DNA of 21,583 nt. It comes from a virus. Shown piece by piece: positions 15,333-21,212 of the stretch; position 1 is the stretch's first letter, and every line of letters begins with the position of its first letter. Both the position numbers and the translations under genes were made by a program. The DNA is taken from positions 1-21,583 of IMG/VR virus record IMGVR_UViG_3300008517_000139. One strand, written 5' to 3'. A model generated the notes under the pieces. That model was given only the letters and a program-made list of their open reading frames with translations, did not search any database and was not told the origin of the DNA.

Positions 15333-15745
15333 TTACTGTTGATAAAGTATGTACTAAATGGCAGGAGATTTATCCACATGAAATGCATGATAGTCAAAAA
15401 TTAATATTATATATTATAAGTACATGGTTTACTTTAGAAAATACAAAATGGCTTTTAGAAATAGAAAAAGGAAAGCAACTGTTAAAATTAAAGATAGGTT
15501 TAGGCATAGGTGCTGGTCATTCTACACTTTTAAAAGTTATCTATCTAACATATCCTAAAATTGTTTTACCGTGTCTTATTAATGCAAGTATTGCAAAACA
15601 TTTAGGCTTTATTAATTACGTGACACCTAAAATGCTAGGATACAAATACAGTATAAAAAATAAAATAATTATTACTGATTGTGGAGCAGAATACTTTAAG
15701 GGTATATCTTTTGATGGGGCCTTGGCCGTTATATATTTAGATTAG
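15329..15745 (+). CDS. Small protein with a degenerate P-loop
   Basis: This 138-residue protein is coupled to the terminase stop by ATGA. Around residues 57-67 it reads GLGIGAGHSTLL, like a Walker A in which the lysine is histidine (GxGxGHS/T). Such loops recur in small phage proteins. KIIITDCGAEYF later resembles a Walker B strand. The fold is probably a minimal nucleotide-binding Rossmann-like domain that has lost catalysis. Position suggests an accessory to packaging, but there is no direct evidence. An alternative is an unrelated alpha/beta protein. Confidence 0.6.
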   Translation: MITVDKVCTKWQEIYPHEMHDSQKLILYIISTWFTLENTKWLLEIEKGKQLLKLKIGLGIGAGHSTLLKVIYLTYPKIVLPCLINASIAKHLGFINYVTPKMLGYKYSIKNKIIITDCGAEYFKGISFDGALAVIYLD

Positions 15746-15753
15746 GAAAAATA

Positions 15754-16407
15754 ATGCAAACGCTTACAAATTTACCAAAATTTATATCAATACATATCCC
15801 CAAAGCTGGGGGTGTGACGTTTTTTCATATTCTTAAAAAAATATATGGAAAGCGAATATTGCACGATAATGCAATGTCCCCTCTAAATCCCCTTTGTCCG
15901 GGTAGGTTATATGCAAAAAATTGGGGTAAGTATCATGTAATTCATGGTCATTTTGACTATTCTAAATATGAGCATCTACCATTAATAACATGGGTACGTA
16001 ATCCAATTGATCGAGTTATTTCTCATTATTGTTATTGGAAGTTTAGGCGTGTTACTGCCGCACAGAGAACTAATAATTTTTATCATGAACTTATGATTGC
16101 TAGAAAATTAGATATATATCAATTTGCTGAATTGCTCCCCAATGTAATTACAACATTTGTGGGAGAGGATATAAGCAAATATACTTTTATTGGGATTGTT
16201 GAAGAGTTTGAGCATTCTCTGAAGCGTTTTAAAGAATGGTCGGGGTTAGAAATAACTGAATACGAAAGAAAAAATGTAAATGTTAAAATACCAGAAAATT
16301 TTATAGAAAATATTGACAGAGAAAGAATAGCACAGTTTGTTAAAAAAGATATGTATATATATGATATGGCATATGATAAATATATTAGAAAAGTATTGTT
16401 TAATTAA
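15754..16407 (+). CDS. Sulfotransferase family protein (PAPS-dependent)
   Basis: This 217-residue protein has the two PAPS-binding signatures of the sulfotransferase-2 family: a 5'-phosphosulfate loop ISIHIPKAGGVTF (11-23, K17) and a 3'-phosphate motif VRNPIDRVISHY (81-92, R82 and S90). HGHF at 64-67 matches the conserved histidine stretch after the first motif. The enzyme would move sulfate from PAPS to a hydroxyl, usually on a carbohydrate. No signal peptide or membrane anchor is present, so it acts in the cytoplasm. In a phage it could modify capsid- or tail-linked sugars or host surface glycans. It sits just after the packaging genes, separated by eight bases from the previous gene. Catalytic activity is inferred. 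Confidence 0.82.
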   Translation: MQTLTNLPKFISIHIPKAGGVTFFHILKKIYGKRILHDNAMSPLNPLCPGRLYAKNWGKYHVIHGHFDYSKYEHLPLITWVRNPIDRVISHYCYWKFRRVTAAQRTNNFYHELMIARKLDIYQFAELLPNVITTFVGEDISKYTFIGIVEEFEHSLKRFKEWSGLEITEYERKNVNVKIPENFIENIDRERIAQFVKKDMYIYDMAYDKYIRKVLFN

Positions 16408-16424
16408 AAAGGGGGTTAAAGAAT

Positions 16425-16544
16425 ATGATATATGTATGTATAGGTTTGGGATGTATAATTATCGTACTTCTTATAGTGTTATATAGTGTTATCAATTCTG
16501 TGAGCCAAGCAGTAAGTAGCTTTGTGGACGGACTTGTTTATTAA
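16425..16544 (+). CDS. 39-residue single-pass membrane peptide
   Basis: A GGGGG ribosome-binding site lies nine bases before ATG. The first 22 residues (for example GLGCIIIVLLIVLYSVI) form a single membrane helix; the rest (SQAVSSFVDGLVY) is amphipathic. It is followed by AGGAGG and a second membrane gene. A lysis or membrane-interaction role is possible, but no endolysin is in the window. Confidence 0.5.
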   Translation: MIYVCIGLGCIIIVLLIVLYSVINSVSQAVSSFVDGLVY

Positions 16545-16563
16545 GAAGAAAGGAGGTTAGGTT

Positions 16564-16809
16564 GTGATATATATTTATAGTGTATCATTAACAATTATTT
16601 GTATTATTTTAATAATACAAAGAATAGGCATAAAAAAGAATGAATTAACGATTATTAGTAATGAGAGAAAAATTGATAATCAATGCAGTTGTACAGATTA
16701 TTGTAGTAACCAAGTCAATAGGCAAAGTGATGAAATTAATCAATTATTTAAAGATTATGATTTATTGTTAGATTATCTTGATTTAGAAAAAATATACATA
16801 AGGGGTTAG
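16564..16809 (+). CDS. Single-pass membrane protein with a helical tail
   Basis: This 81-residue protein starts at GTG, with AGGAGG seven bases upstream. Residues 2-20 are a membrane helix (IYIYSVSLTIICIILII), then a basic turn, a small cysteine cluster (CSCTDYC at about 42-48) and a helical, acidic end (DYDLLLDYLDLEKI). The topology, an N-terminal anchor with a helical extramembrane part, resembles an inner-membrane spanin, but the cysteines and the lack of a lipoprotein partner weigh against it. The function is unresolved. Confidence 0.55.
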   Translation: MIYIYSVSLTIICIILIIQRIGIKKNELTIISNERKIDNQCSCTDYCSNQVNRQSDEINQLFKDYDLLLDYLDLEKIYIRG

Positions 16810-16844
16810 ACAACATTAATACAAAAAGAAGAGGAGAAATAAAA

Positions 16845-17189
16845 ATGGCAAGAAAAGGACCGGTAGTAAGGCACACAAAAGTAACTGACGAAACAAGAGC
16901 ATCGAGAAAAATATTAAAATGCTTTATTGACCAAGTTGAAAAAAGGATGCATGACATGGTGGTAAAGGGCGCAATTAACGGTGTTGATCTGTGTATTAAT
17001 GAGAATATAGAAATTAAAGGAGAGGCGTTGCTTGCAATAAGAAAAAAATTATTAAGTACTGTAAAAACTGGCATGGAAGCACGAAGAAATTTAGAGCCGG
17101 AGATAGCAATCTATGCCGCTATCGTTTGGTTTATGAGGCAAGAGAAGACAAGACGTGATCAAATCCTCAGTGAATGGGGAGCTTATTAA
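16845..17189 (+). CDS. Small helical phage protein of unknown function
   Basis: This 114-residue protein follows a GAAGAGGAGAAA ribosome-binding site. It is predicted to be mostly helical, with a basic start (MARKGPVVRHTKVTDETRA), two cysteines, and amphipathic helices (LLAIRKKLLSTVKTGMEARR; IAIYAAIVWFMRQEKTRR). No recognised motif is present. Its stop lies 12 bases before the structured leader at 17202. Confidence 0.6.
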   Translation: MARKGPVVRHTKVTDETRASRKILKCFIDQVEKRMHDMVVKGAINGVDLCINENIEIKGEALLAIRKKLLSTVKTGMEARRNLEPEIAIYAAIVWFMRQEKTRRDQILSEWGAY

Positions 17190-17201
17190 ATTTAATTTTA
17201 T

Positions 17202-17298
17202 GCGAAGAGCGTAAAAGGCGCTATTATATAAAATTTATTTTCTGGAAAATGGAGTGAAAATCCCTACCTTCGCCACCTAACATGAAATATACAAGGTA
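17202..17298 (+). promoter_or_regulatory. Structured leader with two mutually exclusive helices
   Basis: The 123-base gap before the gene at 17313 can fold in two ways. GCGAAG (17202-17207) pairs with CTTCGC (17268-17273), enclosing AGCG/CGCU (17208-17211 and 17218-17221). Alternatively TACCTT (17265-17270) pairs with AAGGTA (17293-17298), just upstream of the AAAAAGG ribosome-binding site. The two helices share bases 17268-17270, so only one can form. GGAGTGAAAATCC and GCCACC in between recall parts of the cobalamin riboswitch core, and the 76-base outer pair loosely recalls a tRNA; neither match is complete. This is a candidate cis-regulatory RNA without a family assignment. Confidence 0.4.
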
Positions 17299-17312
17299 AA
17301 AAGGTTATTAAT

Positions 17313-17525
17313 ATGAAAAAGAATAAAGTTTTTACGCTTAAGGTAGGAATGCGTTTAGTTATTTATGGCCTGGTGTACAAGGTACGCACTGTTCGCCATA
17401 ATGGAAAATGTGTTATCCAGTATACAGGCATGGCTATTGATCATCCTCACATGCAGGCATTAACAAAAAAACCAAATGTTTTTCATAAAATAAAAAAATT
17501 TTTTAGGAGAAAAAATAAAAAATGA
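17313..17525 (+). CDS. Small basic protein downstream of the structured leader
   Basis: This 70-residue protein starts behind an AAAAAGG ribosome-binding site that the leader could mask. The core (about 8-42) appears as beta strands (LKVGMRLVIYGLVYKVRTVR). The C-terminus is very basic (HKIKKFFRRKNKK), suggesting nucleic-acid binding. Its stop overlaps the next ATG. The function is not recognised. Confidence 0.6.
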   Translation: MKKNKVFTLKVGMRLVIYGLVYKVRTVRHNGKCVIQYTGMAIDHPHMQALTKKPNVFHKIKKFFRRKNKK

Positions 17526-17716
17526 TTTATGAATATGCTTGTACAAAATGTGGCCACAAGATAGAAAAATTTCAGACAGTTAGAATTGCTCTGGTTTTAA
17601 GTTGTGGTGTCTGTGGTAGAGCAATGGAACGGATAATATCAAAATCAAATTTTAAATTGGTGGGGGCTGGATTTCATGTAAATGATTATCCAAAAGAAGA
17701 GAAAAAAAATGAATAA
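17522..17716 (+). CDS. FmdB-type zinc-ribbon protein
   Basis: This 64-residue protein has the typical opening IYEYACTKCGHKIEKFQ with C7-x2-C10, then C28-x2-C31 (CGVCG) and the family's end motif GAGFHVNDY. These two CxxC knuckles bind one zinc ion. Such proteins are small regulators or RNA/protein-binding adaptors and are often found in phages. It overlaps the gene before by ATGA and the gene after by eight bases. Confidence 0.85.
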   Translation: MIYEYACTKCGHKIEKFQTVRIALVLSCGVCGRAMERIISKSNFKLVGAGFHVNDYPKEEKKNE

Positions 17717-18104
17717 ATATAAAACTACTGAAAGGCATTTTAAGATATTCCAAGAAGAGTGCTTAAAATGGCTTAAAAGATTCGGTCTTTTTTTTGATTA
17801 TGAAATAGAATTTAGGCATGTGTTTTTTACATTAAAAGCTGAAGCAATGGTAGAATATAATGTTGAGGATCGCTGGGCTGTTATTTATCTCCGACCAACA
17901 TGGAATGATACAGTATTAAATACATTTTCAATTAAAAGAGCCGCTTTTCATGAAGCCTGTGAGTTGTTGTTGGGGAAATTAAATACTTTGGCAGAAAACG
18001 ATAGTGTTAATGTTCAGGACGTGAATGAGGCAACACACAAAATTATAAGAGTACTTGAGCAAGCATTTTGGTTTATTACTACAGATAAGAAAGATAAAGA
18101 ATGA
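17709..18104 (+). CDS. Zincin-like protein with HEACE in place of HExxH
   Basis: This is a 131-residue protein. I chose ATG 17709 because it overlaps the end of the FmdB gene; an in-frame ATG at 17682 lies inside that gene with no ribosome-binding site. Residues 75-92 read IKRAAFHEACELLLGKL. H81-E82 match the start of a zinc-peptidase HExxH motif, but the second histidine is glutamate (E85). A related phage protein group has AFHE-x-x-H/E-LLL followed by a conserved helix (EATHKIIRVLEQAFW here). It may bind metal without being a protease. The function is unknown. Confidence 0.6.
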   Translation: MNKYKTTERHFKIFQEECLKWLKRFGLFFDYEIEFRHVFFTLKAEAMVEYNVEDRWAVIYLRPTWNDTVLNTFSIKRAAFHEACELLLGKLNTLAENDSVNVQDVNEATHKIIRVLEQAFWFITTDKKDKE

Positions 18105-18286
18105 CAATTAATGAGATTTTTAAAACCATGTTAAAATATTTTGCTTATATTGATCCCGTATTAGGAGAGATGGATGGTGGAGGGGACGAGACTATGCTCA
18201 GTTTCTTAAAGGAAAAAATGGATGGCTATATTGAGCAAGATAAAGAAGCTGGGATTGCTATTTATGACCAATATTTAATAAAATAA
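18101..18286 (+). CDS. Small acidic hypothetical protein
   Basis: This 61-residue protein starts in the ATGA overlap with the zincin-like gene. It is helical and acidic with a glycine-rich turn (GEMDGGGDETML). There are no cysteines or membrane segments. Coupled translation supports a real gene; the function is unknown. Confidence 0.55.
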   Translation: MTINEIFKTMLKYFAYIDPVLGEMDGGGDETMLSFLKEKMDGYIEQDKEAGIAIYDQYLIK

Positions 18287-18296
18287 GGGGGATTTT

Positions 18297-18548
18297 ATGT
18301 GGTATGATCAAGACTTGGCAGTACAAAAAGATGAGGCAATTTTTGCAGGAGATGGTAATCATGTTTATATTCTTTTGGCCCATATTAGTCAAGGAAGTGG
18401 TTACAGAGTAGTTGGCTATGATTGGTTTAATATTCAAACTGGTTCTTATAACTCTTGCATGTATTACAAAAGTGTGGATTTAGCAATTCAGGCATATAGC
18501 AGCATGGGTCATATAATTTATAGTGGCAAACTTAAGGTAATTACTTAG
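18297..18548 (+). CDS. Small hypothetical protein, beta-rich
   Basis: This 83-residue protein is preceded by AAGGGGGA and ATG. Alternating hydrophobic and aromatic residues (HVYILLAHISQGSGYRVVGY) suggest a small beta-sheet domain; the last third is helix plus strand. No motif is recognised. It stands in a run of coupled small genes. Confidence 0.55.
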   Translation: MWYDQDLAVQKDEAIFAGDGNHVYILLAHISQGSGYRVVGYDWFNIQTGSYNSCMYYKSVDLAIQAYSSMGHIIYSGKLKVIT

Positions 18549-18553
18549 TTATT

Positions 18554-18748
18554 GTGGATATTTTATTAACTACTACATATGCTTGTGGATTGCTTATAGT
18601 TAGCGGGGATGGAATAATTAAAGAAACCGCACCAATATATAAATGGATGAAGGATAAACCACTATTTATGGTATTGTTTACATTGCGAAATAAAAAGCAA
18701 TTAGTTGGTGCAATTAATTTGGAAAAGATTAAAATACAAAATGAGTAA
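18554..18748 (+). CDS. Small hypothetical protein (GTG start)
   Basis: This 64-residue protein starts at GTG five bases after the previous stop, with no clear ribosome-binding site; reinitiation after the upstream gene may be used. The start is beta-like and hydrophobic (ILLTTTYACGLLIVSG), followed by a basic segment. The function is unknown. Confidence 0.45.
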   Translation: MDILLTTTYACGLLIVSGDGIIKETAPIYKWMKDKPLFMVLFTLRNKKQLVGAINLEKIKIQNE

Positions 18749-18896
18749 TATTAAATATTGTTTACAGATTATAATTGTCATTGCATTTATTATGTTGGCT
18801 ATAATTGGAGGAATAGAAAAAGATTGGAGTTATGGTTTGAGTTTAAATTTAACTCTAAGTTTTATCTATTTTATTATATATTTTAAACCATTTTAA
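18741..18896 (+). CDS. Small membrane protein with two helices
   Basis: This is a 51-residue protein. I chose ATG 18741, which overlaps the previous stop by eight bases; an in-frame start at 18705 lies inside the neighbour and lacks a ribosome-binding site. Two hydrophobic stretches (about residues 7-24, LQIIIVIAFIMLAIIGG, and 32-50) flank a short acidic turn (EKDWSYG). The topology is a helical hairpin, holin-like in shape. Without a neighbouring endolysin, the role is open. Confidence 0.55.
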   Translation: MSNIKYCLQIIIVIAFIMLAIIGGIEKDWSYGLSLNLTLSFIYFIIYFKPF

Positions 18897-18909
18897 AGCG
18901 GGGGAAAGA

Positions 18910-19230
18910 ATGAGAGAATTTTACTATTATTACAAAACCAAAAAACACAATCATCCAAGGGTAACTATTTGCCTAGTTGTGGACGGTCAGGATCACAGTA
19001 GGGGCGTATCAATCTGTAGCAGGCTAGATAGCATAGACAAAAGAAAGGGTCGCTCATTAGCAAGAGGAAGGGCTTTAAAAGCGTTTTACACGAAACAAAC
19101 ATCGTTACCGATTGATAGAGATGAGGGGATTGCGATAATAGACGATACACCGAGTCCGGTATTTAGTTACAAATCAGAATATAATGATGAATTAACGCCA
19201 TACGAAAAAAAATTAGCATCCAATGTCTAG
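18910..19230 (+). CDS. Small phage protein, last gene of the plus-strand block
   Basis: This 106-residue protein has a strong ribosome-binding site (GCGGGGGAAAGA). The start is aromatic (REFYYYYKTKKH), then a beta segment (RVTICLVVDG) and a basic helix (KRKGRSLARGRALKAFY) reminiscent of nucleic-acid contacts. The end is acidic. It faces the convergent minus-strand block, and no clear terminator separates them. The function is unknown. Confidence 0.6.
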   Translation: MREFYYYYKTKKHNHPRVTICLVVDGQDHSRGVSICSRLDSIDKRKGRSLARGRALKAFYTKQTSLPIDRDEGIAIIDDTPSPVFSYKSEYNDELTPYEKKLASNV

Positions 19231-19236
19231 CAAATT

Positions 19237-19534
19237 TCAATCCTTATTTTTCATACATGGATTGTCTATAAGATATCTTAATCGTTTCGTTTCTTCTTTT
19301 ATGCGTGTTTTTAGATTCTTATAATACGTGTAAGCAACCAATCCTTCTTGTGTTTGTTTTCGTTTTAATTCAGTGTGCTTACTCGTTGATATTTCTCTTG
19401 GTGGAGTGTTGTAACTTTTTTTGTTTGTGCCGTATTATACCTACTCAGCCACTACAAAAATGTATATTATATATAACACTGTCTTGATGTGTGGCCAATT
19501 GCTCTAAAATTTTTACAGATTTAAATTCTTTCAT
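19237..19534 (-). pseudogene. Broken small gene at the end of the recombinase operon
   Basis: A perfect AGGAGG ribosome-binding site and ATG (19532-19534) start MKEFKSVKILEQLATHQDSV, but the frame meets TGA after 29 codons. Other frames then carry protein-like segments: RYNTAQTKK in one and, past a run of seven A, TSKHTELKRKQTQEGLVAY and KNLKTRIKEETKRLRYLID in another, ending at TGA 19237-19239. Adding one A to the run joins the last two segments. At least two lesions are needed to explain it, so this is a decayed gene, once about 95 residues and helical. It follows the ribbon-helix-helix gene. Confidence 0.55.
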
Positions 19535-19552
19535 TTTTCAATCCTCCTTTTT
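19531..19552 (-). repeat. Duplicated translation-start leader, copy 1
   Basis: 22 bases here are identical to 19774-19795. On the minus strand each copy carries AAAAAGGAGGA, a short spacer and the ATG of the gene that follows; weaker similarity continues upstream. The duplication suggests the two small genes, or their starts, arose by copying. Confidence 0.65.
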
Positions 19553-19570
19553 TATATATGGGCAACTGAA

Positions 19571-19777
19571 CTACATTTCTGCTATTTTATGTAGTAATTC
19601 TTTTATTAGTGTTTGATATTTTATACCGTGTTTGGCTAATTTTCTTTTTAATTTTTCCCTATCTTCTATACGCATACGTATTGATAATACACAAGTTTTG
19701 TCTTTAACTTTTTTAGACGCTATTTCTTCTTTAATTGTTTTTATTGTGTTGTTTATTAATGTGGATTCTTTTTTCAT
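19571..19777 (-). CDS. Ribbon-helix-helix (CopG/BrnA-like) DNA-binding protein
   Basis: In this 68-residue protein, residues 27-68 read TCVLSIRMRIEDREKLKRKL, followed by AKHGIKYQTLIKELLHKIAEM: a beta strand (VLSIRMR) and two helices with the G-x-x-Y-Q-T-L-I turn that defines the MetJ/CopG fold of dimeric repressors. Such proteins are antitoxins, plasmid regulators or phage repressors. The AGGAGG leader repeats that of the next gene. It lies after the serine recombinase, so it could control the recombinase operon or an inverted repeat such as 1380-1407 or 20585-20616. No toxin partner is evident; the adjacent broken gene might once have been one, but nothing shows it. Confidence 0.72.
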   Translation of the reverse strand: MKKESTLINNTIKTIKEEIASKKVKDKTCVLSIRMRIEDREKLKRKLAKHGIKYQTLIKELLHKIAEM

Positions 19778-19795
19778 TTTTCAATCCTCCTTTTT
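19774..19795 (-). repeat. Duplicated translation-start leader, copy 2
   Basis: This copy is identical over 22 bases to 19531-19552 and supplies the ribosome-binding site and start of the ribbon-helix-helix gene. It lies between that gene and the recombinase stop. Confidence 0.65.
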
Positions 19796-19808
19796 CATAT
19801 AGGGACAA

Positions 19809-20507
19809 TTAAGTTTTTAAAATATTTTTAATTTGTTGTGGATGCCATGTTCCCCCCTTTCTTGTTTTTATACCAAATATTTCTAATTCTGTGACTATCG
19901 CTCGCAACCCCAATCCATCCCTTTTTAATTTAATTATTGTGTGCTTTATTTTTTGTTCTTCCTTATTTTCAACTAATTCTCCTCCATGAATTTTTTTATT
20001 GCCATTCTTATCAAAAATTTCTTCTCCCCCCTTTCGTTCATATCCATATGGAACAGGTGCGTATACTTTGCCATTGGCTTTTTTATATTGAAGTATGTCT
20101 TTAATGCGTCCGCAAATTACATTACGTTCAAGCTCTGCAAATGCGTTGATAATTGTGTAGAAAAACTTACCATAGGGCGATTCGGTATCAATACTTTCAT
20201 GTATCGAATGGAAAGCAATTCCATTTTTTTGAAAAATATCCGCTATTTCTAGAGCATTTTGTGTATTACGAAACATACGATCTAGTTTGTAAATAACTAC
20301 TGCATCAATTTCTTTTTTGTCTACCATTGCTAGTAATTGTCGCATCTTTGGCCGGTCTAAATCTTTACCACTTCGTCCCTCCTCAATTAAAATATCAATA
20401 AGATTCAAATCCTTTGAAAATGCATAAGCTTTTATTTTTTCTTTTTGTGCTCCGAGTGTTAGTTTTTGGGTTTCCATTGATCCTCTTACATAACCGATTG
20501 CTTTCAT
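19809..20507 (-). CDS. Serine recombinase (resolvase/invertase family)
   Basis: This is a 232-residue protein. I chose ATG 20507 because AAAGGAG lies about ten bases upstream; an earlier in-frame ATG at 20537 would put that site inside the gene. The catalytic domain (1-135) has Y6-V-R8-G-S10 with the nucleophile S10, KLDRMFR (R77 and R80) and AELERN at 124-129. A short recombinase domain follows (APVPYGY near 155), ending in a helix-turn-helix (LRAIVTELEIFGIKTRKGG). It lacks the long zinc and coiled-coil domains of large serine integrases, so it more likely resolves or inverts DNA than integrates a genome. A long inverted repeat lies upstream. The gene is read opposite to the replication block. 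Confidence 0.88.
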   Translation of the reverse strand: MKAIGYVRGSMETQKLTLGAQKEKIKAYAFSKDLNLIDILIEEGRSGKDLDRPKMRQLLAMVDKKEIDAVVIYKLDRMFRNTQNALEIADIFQKNGIAFHSIHESIDTESPYGKFFYTIINAFAELERNVICGRIKDILQYKKANGKVYAPVPYGYERKGGEEIFDKNGNKKIHGGELVENKEEQKIKHTIIKLKRDGLGLRAIVTELEIFGIKTRKGGTWHPQQIKNILKT

Positions 20508-20584
20508 TTTATTTATTGGCTCCTTTTTCAATCCCATATATGATAATATGCGATAGATTTAAGTTTTTTTGGCATTTAATAAAT

Positions 20585-20616
20585 GGGGGATAATATATAA
20601 AAGTATACTATCCCCC
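20585..20616. repeat. Inverted repeat upstream of the serine recombinase
   Basis: GGGGGATA (20585-20592) and TATCCCCC (20609-20616) are perfect 8-base arms. An internal TATA/TATA pair extends the stem after one A-C mismatch, with a six-base loop. It lies about 80 bases upstream of the recombinase start. It could be a recombinase binding/crossover site, an operator or a terminator for the small genes upstream. The minus-strand sequence after it (ATTTATTAAATG) is a poor U-tract, so a terminator role is not favoured. Confidence 0.5.
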
Positions 20617-20714
20617 CAAATATTATTTTTAAACATCATCAGGCAGTTTTTGTAAAAATAAAACGAAAAGCATTGTTATTATTTCTGTTATTTTAATCAC
20701 CCCCTTTTTCGTGT

Positions 20715-20921
20715 TTAACTGTTTTCTATAAACCAGGCAAACATTAAACCGTTTAATTCTTTAATTTCTTGTTCTAAAGTCAATGCATAACCGGTCCACA
20801 CGTCAAGAAAAGTATCGCCGGCCTCAAAATCCTTCTCAAGAACTTTACCTAGTTCTTTTACTTTGAAGCTTGCATTATTCCATCTTTCTAATAACTTTTT
20901 ATTTTTTTTGATTTTTATCAT
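20715..20921 (-). CDS. Small helical hypothetical protein
   Basis: This 68-residue protein starts at ATG 20921 after GGGGGAAAATTAA. Its first half is basic and helical (MIKIKKNKKLLERWNN), its second acidic and helical (LTLEQEIKELNGLMFAWFIENS). It overlaps the end of the upstream minus-strand gene. The function is not recognised. Confidence 0.6.
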   Translation of the reverse strand: MIKIKKNKKLLERWNNASFKVKELGKVLEKDFEAGDTFLDVWTGYALTLEQEIKELNGLMFAWFIENS

Positions 20922-21180
20922 TTAATTTTCCCCCTGTTATTGGCGCATTTAATACATTGATAGAATTTTGCATGGATTGTTTAGAATCTTCATTAGTTTT
21001 TGTGGTAATTACTTTGTCAATTCTATCAAGTGCAAAAGCTAAAACGTTGGCATTTATTTCTAATTCTTTACTTATTATAGTGTTTCCTGTTTTATAAAAA
21101 CTGGCTGATAACGATAGTAATCTATCAGATATTTCTCTAATTTTAGTACAATTGTATTCTATATCTTTTACCCAAGACAT
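20899..21180 (-). CDS. Helical hypothetical protein
   Basis: This 93-residue protein starts after GGGGTAAAATA. Residues 5-60 are mainly helical with a heptad-like pattern (IREISDRLLSLSASFYKTGN; ALDRIDKVITT); the last 20 residues are polar and basic (ITGGKLNDKNQKK). The stop overlaps the next gene. It could be a dimerising regulator; the function is unknown. Confidence 0.6.
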   Translation of the reverse strand: MSWVKDIEYNCTKIREISDRLLSLSASFYKTGNTIISKELEINANVLAFALDRIDKVITTKTNEDSKQSMQNSINVLNAPITGGKLNDKNQKK

Positions 21181-21212
21181 TATTTTACCCCTTTTTATTT
21201 TTTTTACTGCTA

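Noticed and set aside
17202-17277. A tRNA gene (76 bases, paired ends, T-arm-like segment)
   Set aside because: The end reads CACC rather than CCA, the D-stem abuts the acceptor stem with no spacer, the T-stem has a mismatch, and no anticodon stem-loop can be placed.
18705-18740. Earlier start for the two-helix membrane protein
   Set aside because: It lies inside the preceding gene with no ribosome-binding site; ATG 18741 gives the usual overlap.
19238-19265. Rho-independent terminator between the convergent blocks
   Set aside because: CAATCC and GGATTG can pair but enclose a 15-base loop and no U-tract follows.
20508-20537. Longer start for the serine recombinase
   Set aside because: The extra residues encode the AAAGGAG site that belongs to ATG 20507, and YVRGS of the catalytic site sits at the normal distance from that ATG.
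20629-20700. 23-residue minus-strand frame with a hydrophobic segment
   Set aside because: The only early start, GTG, overlaps the GGGGG stretch that would be its ribosome-binding site, and the frame is too short to support.
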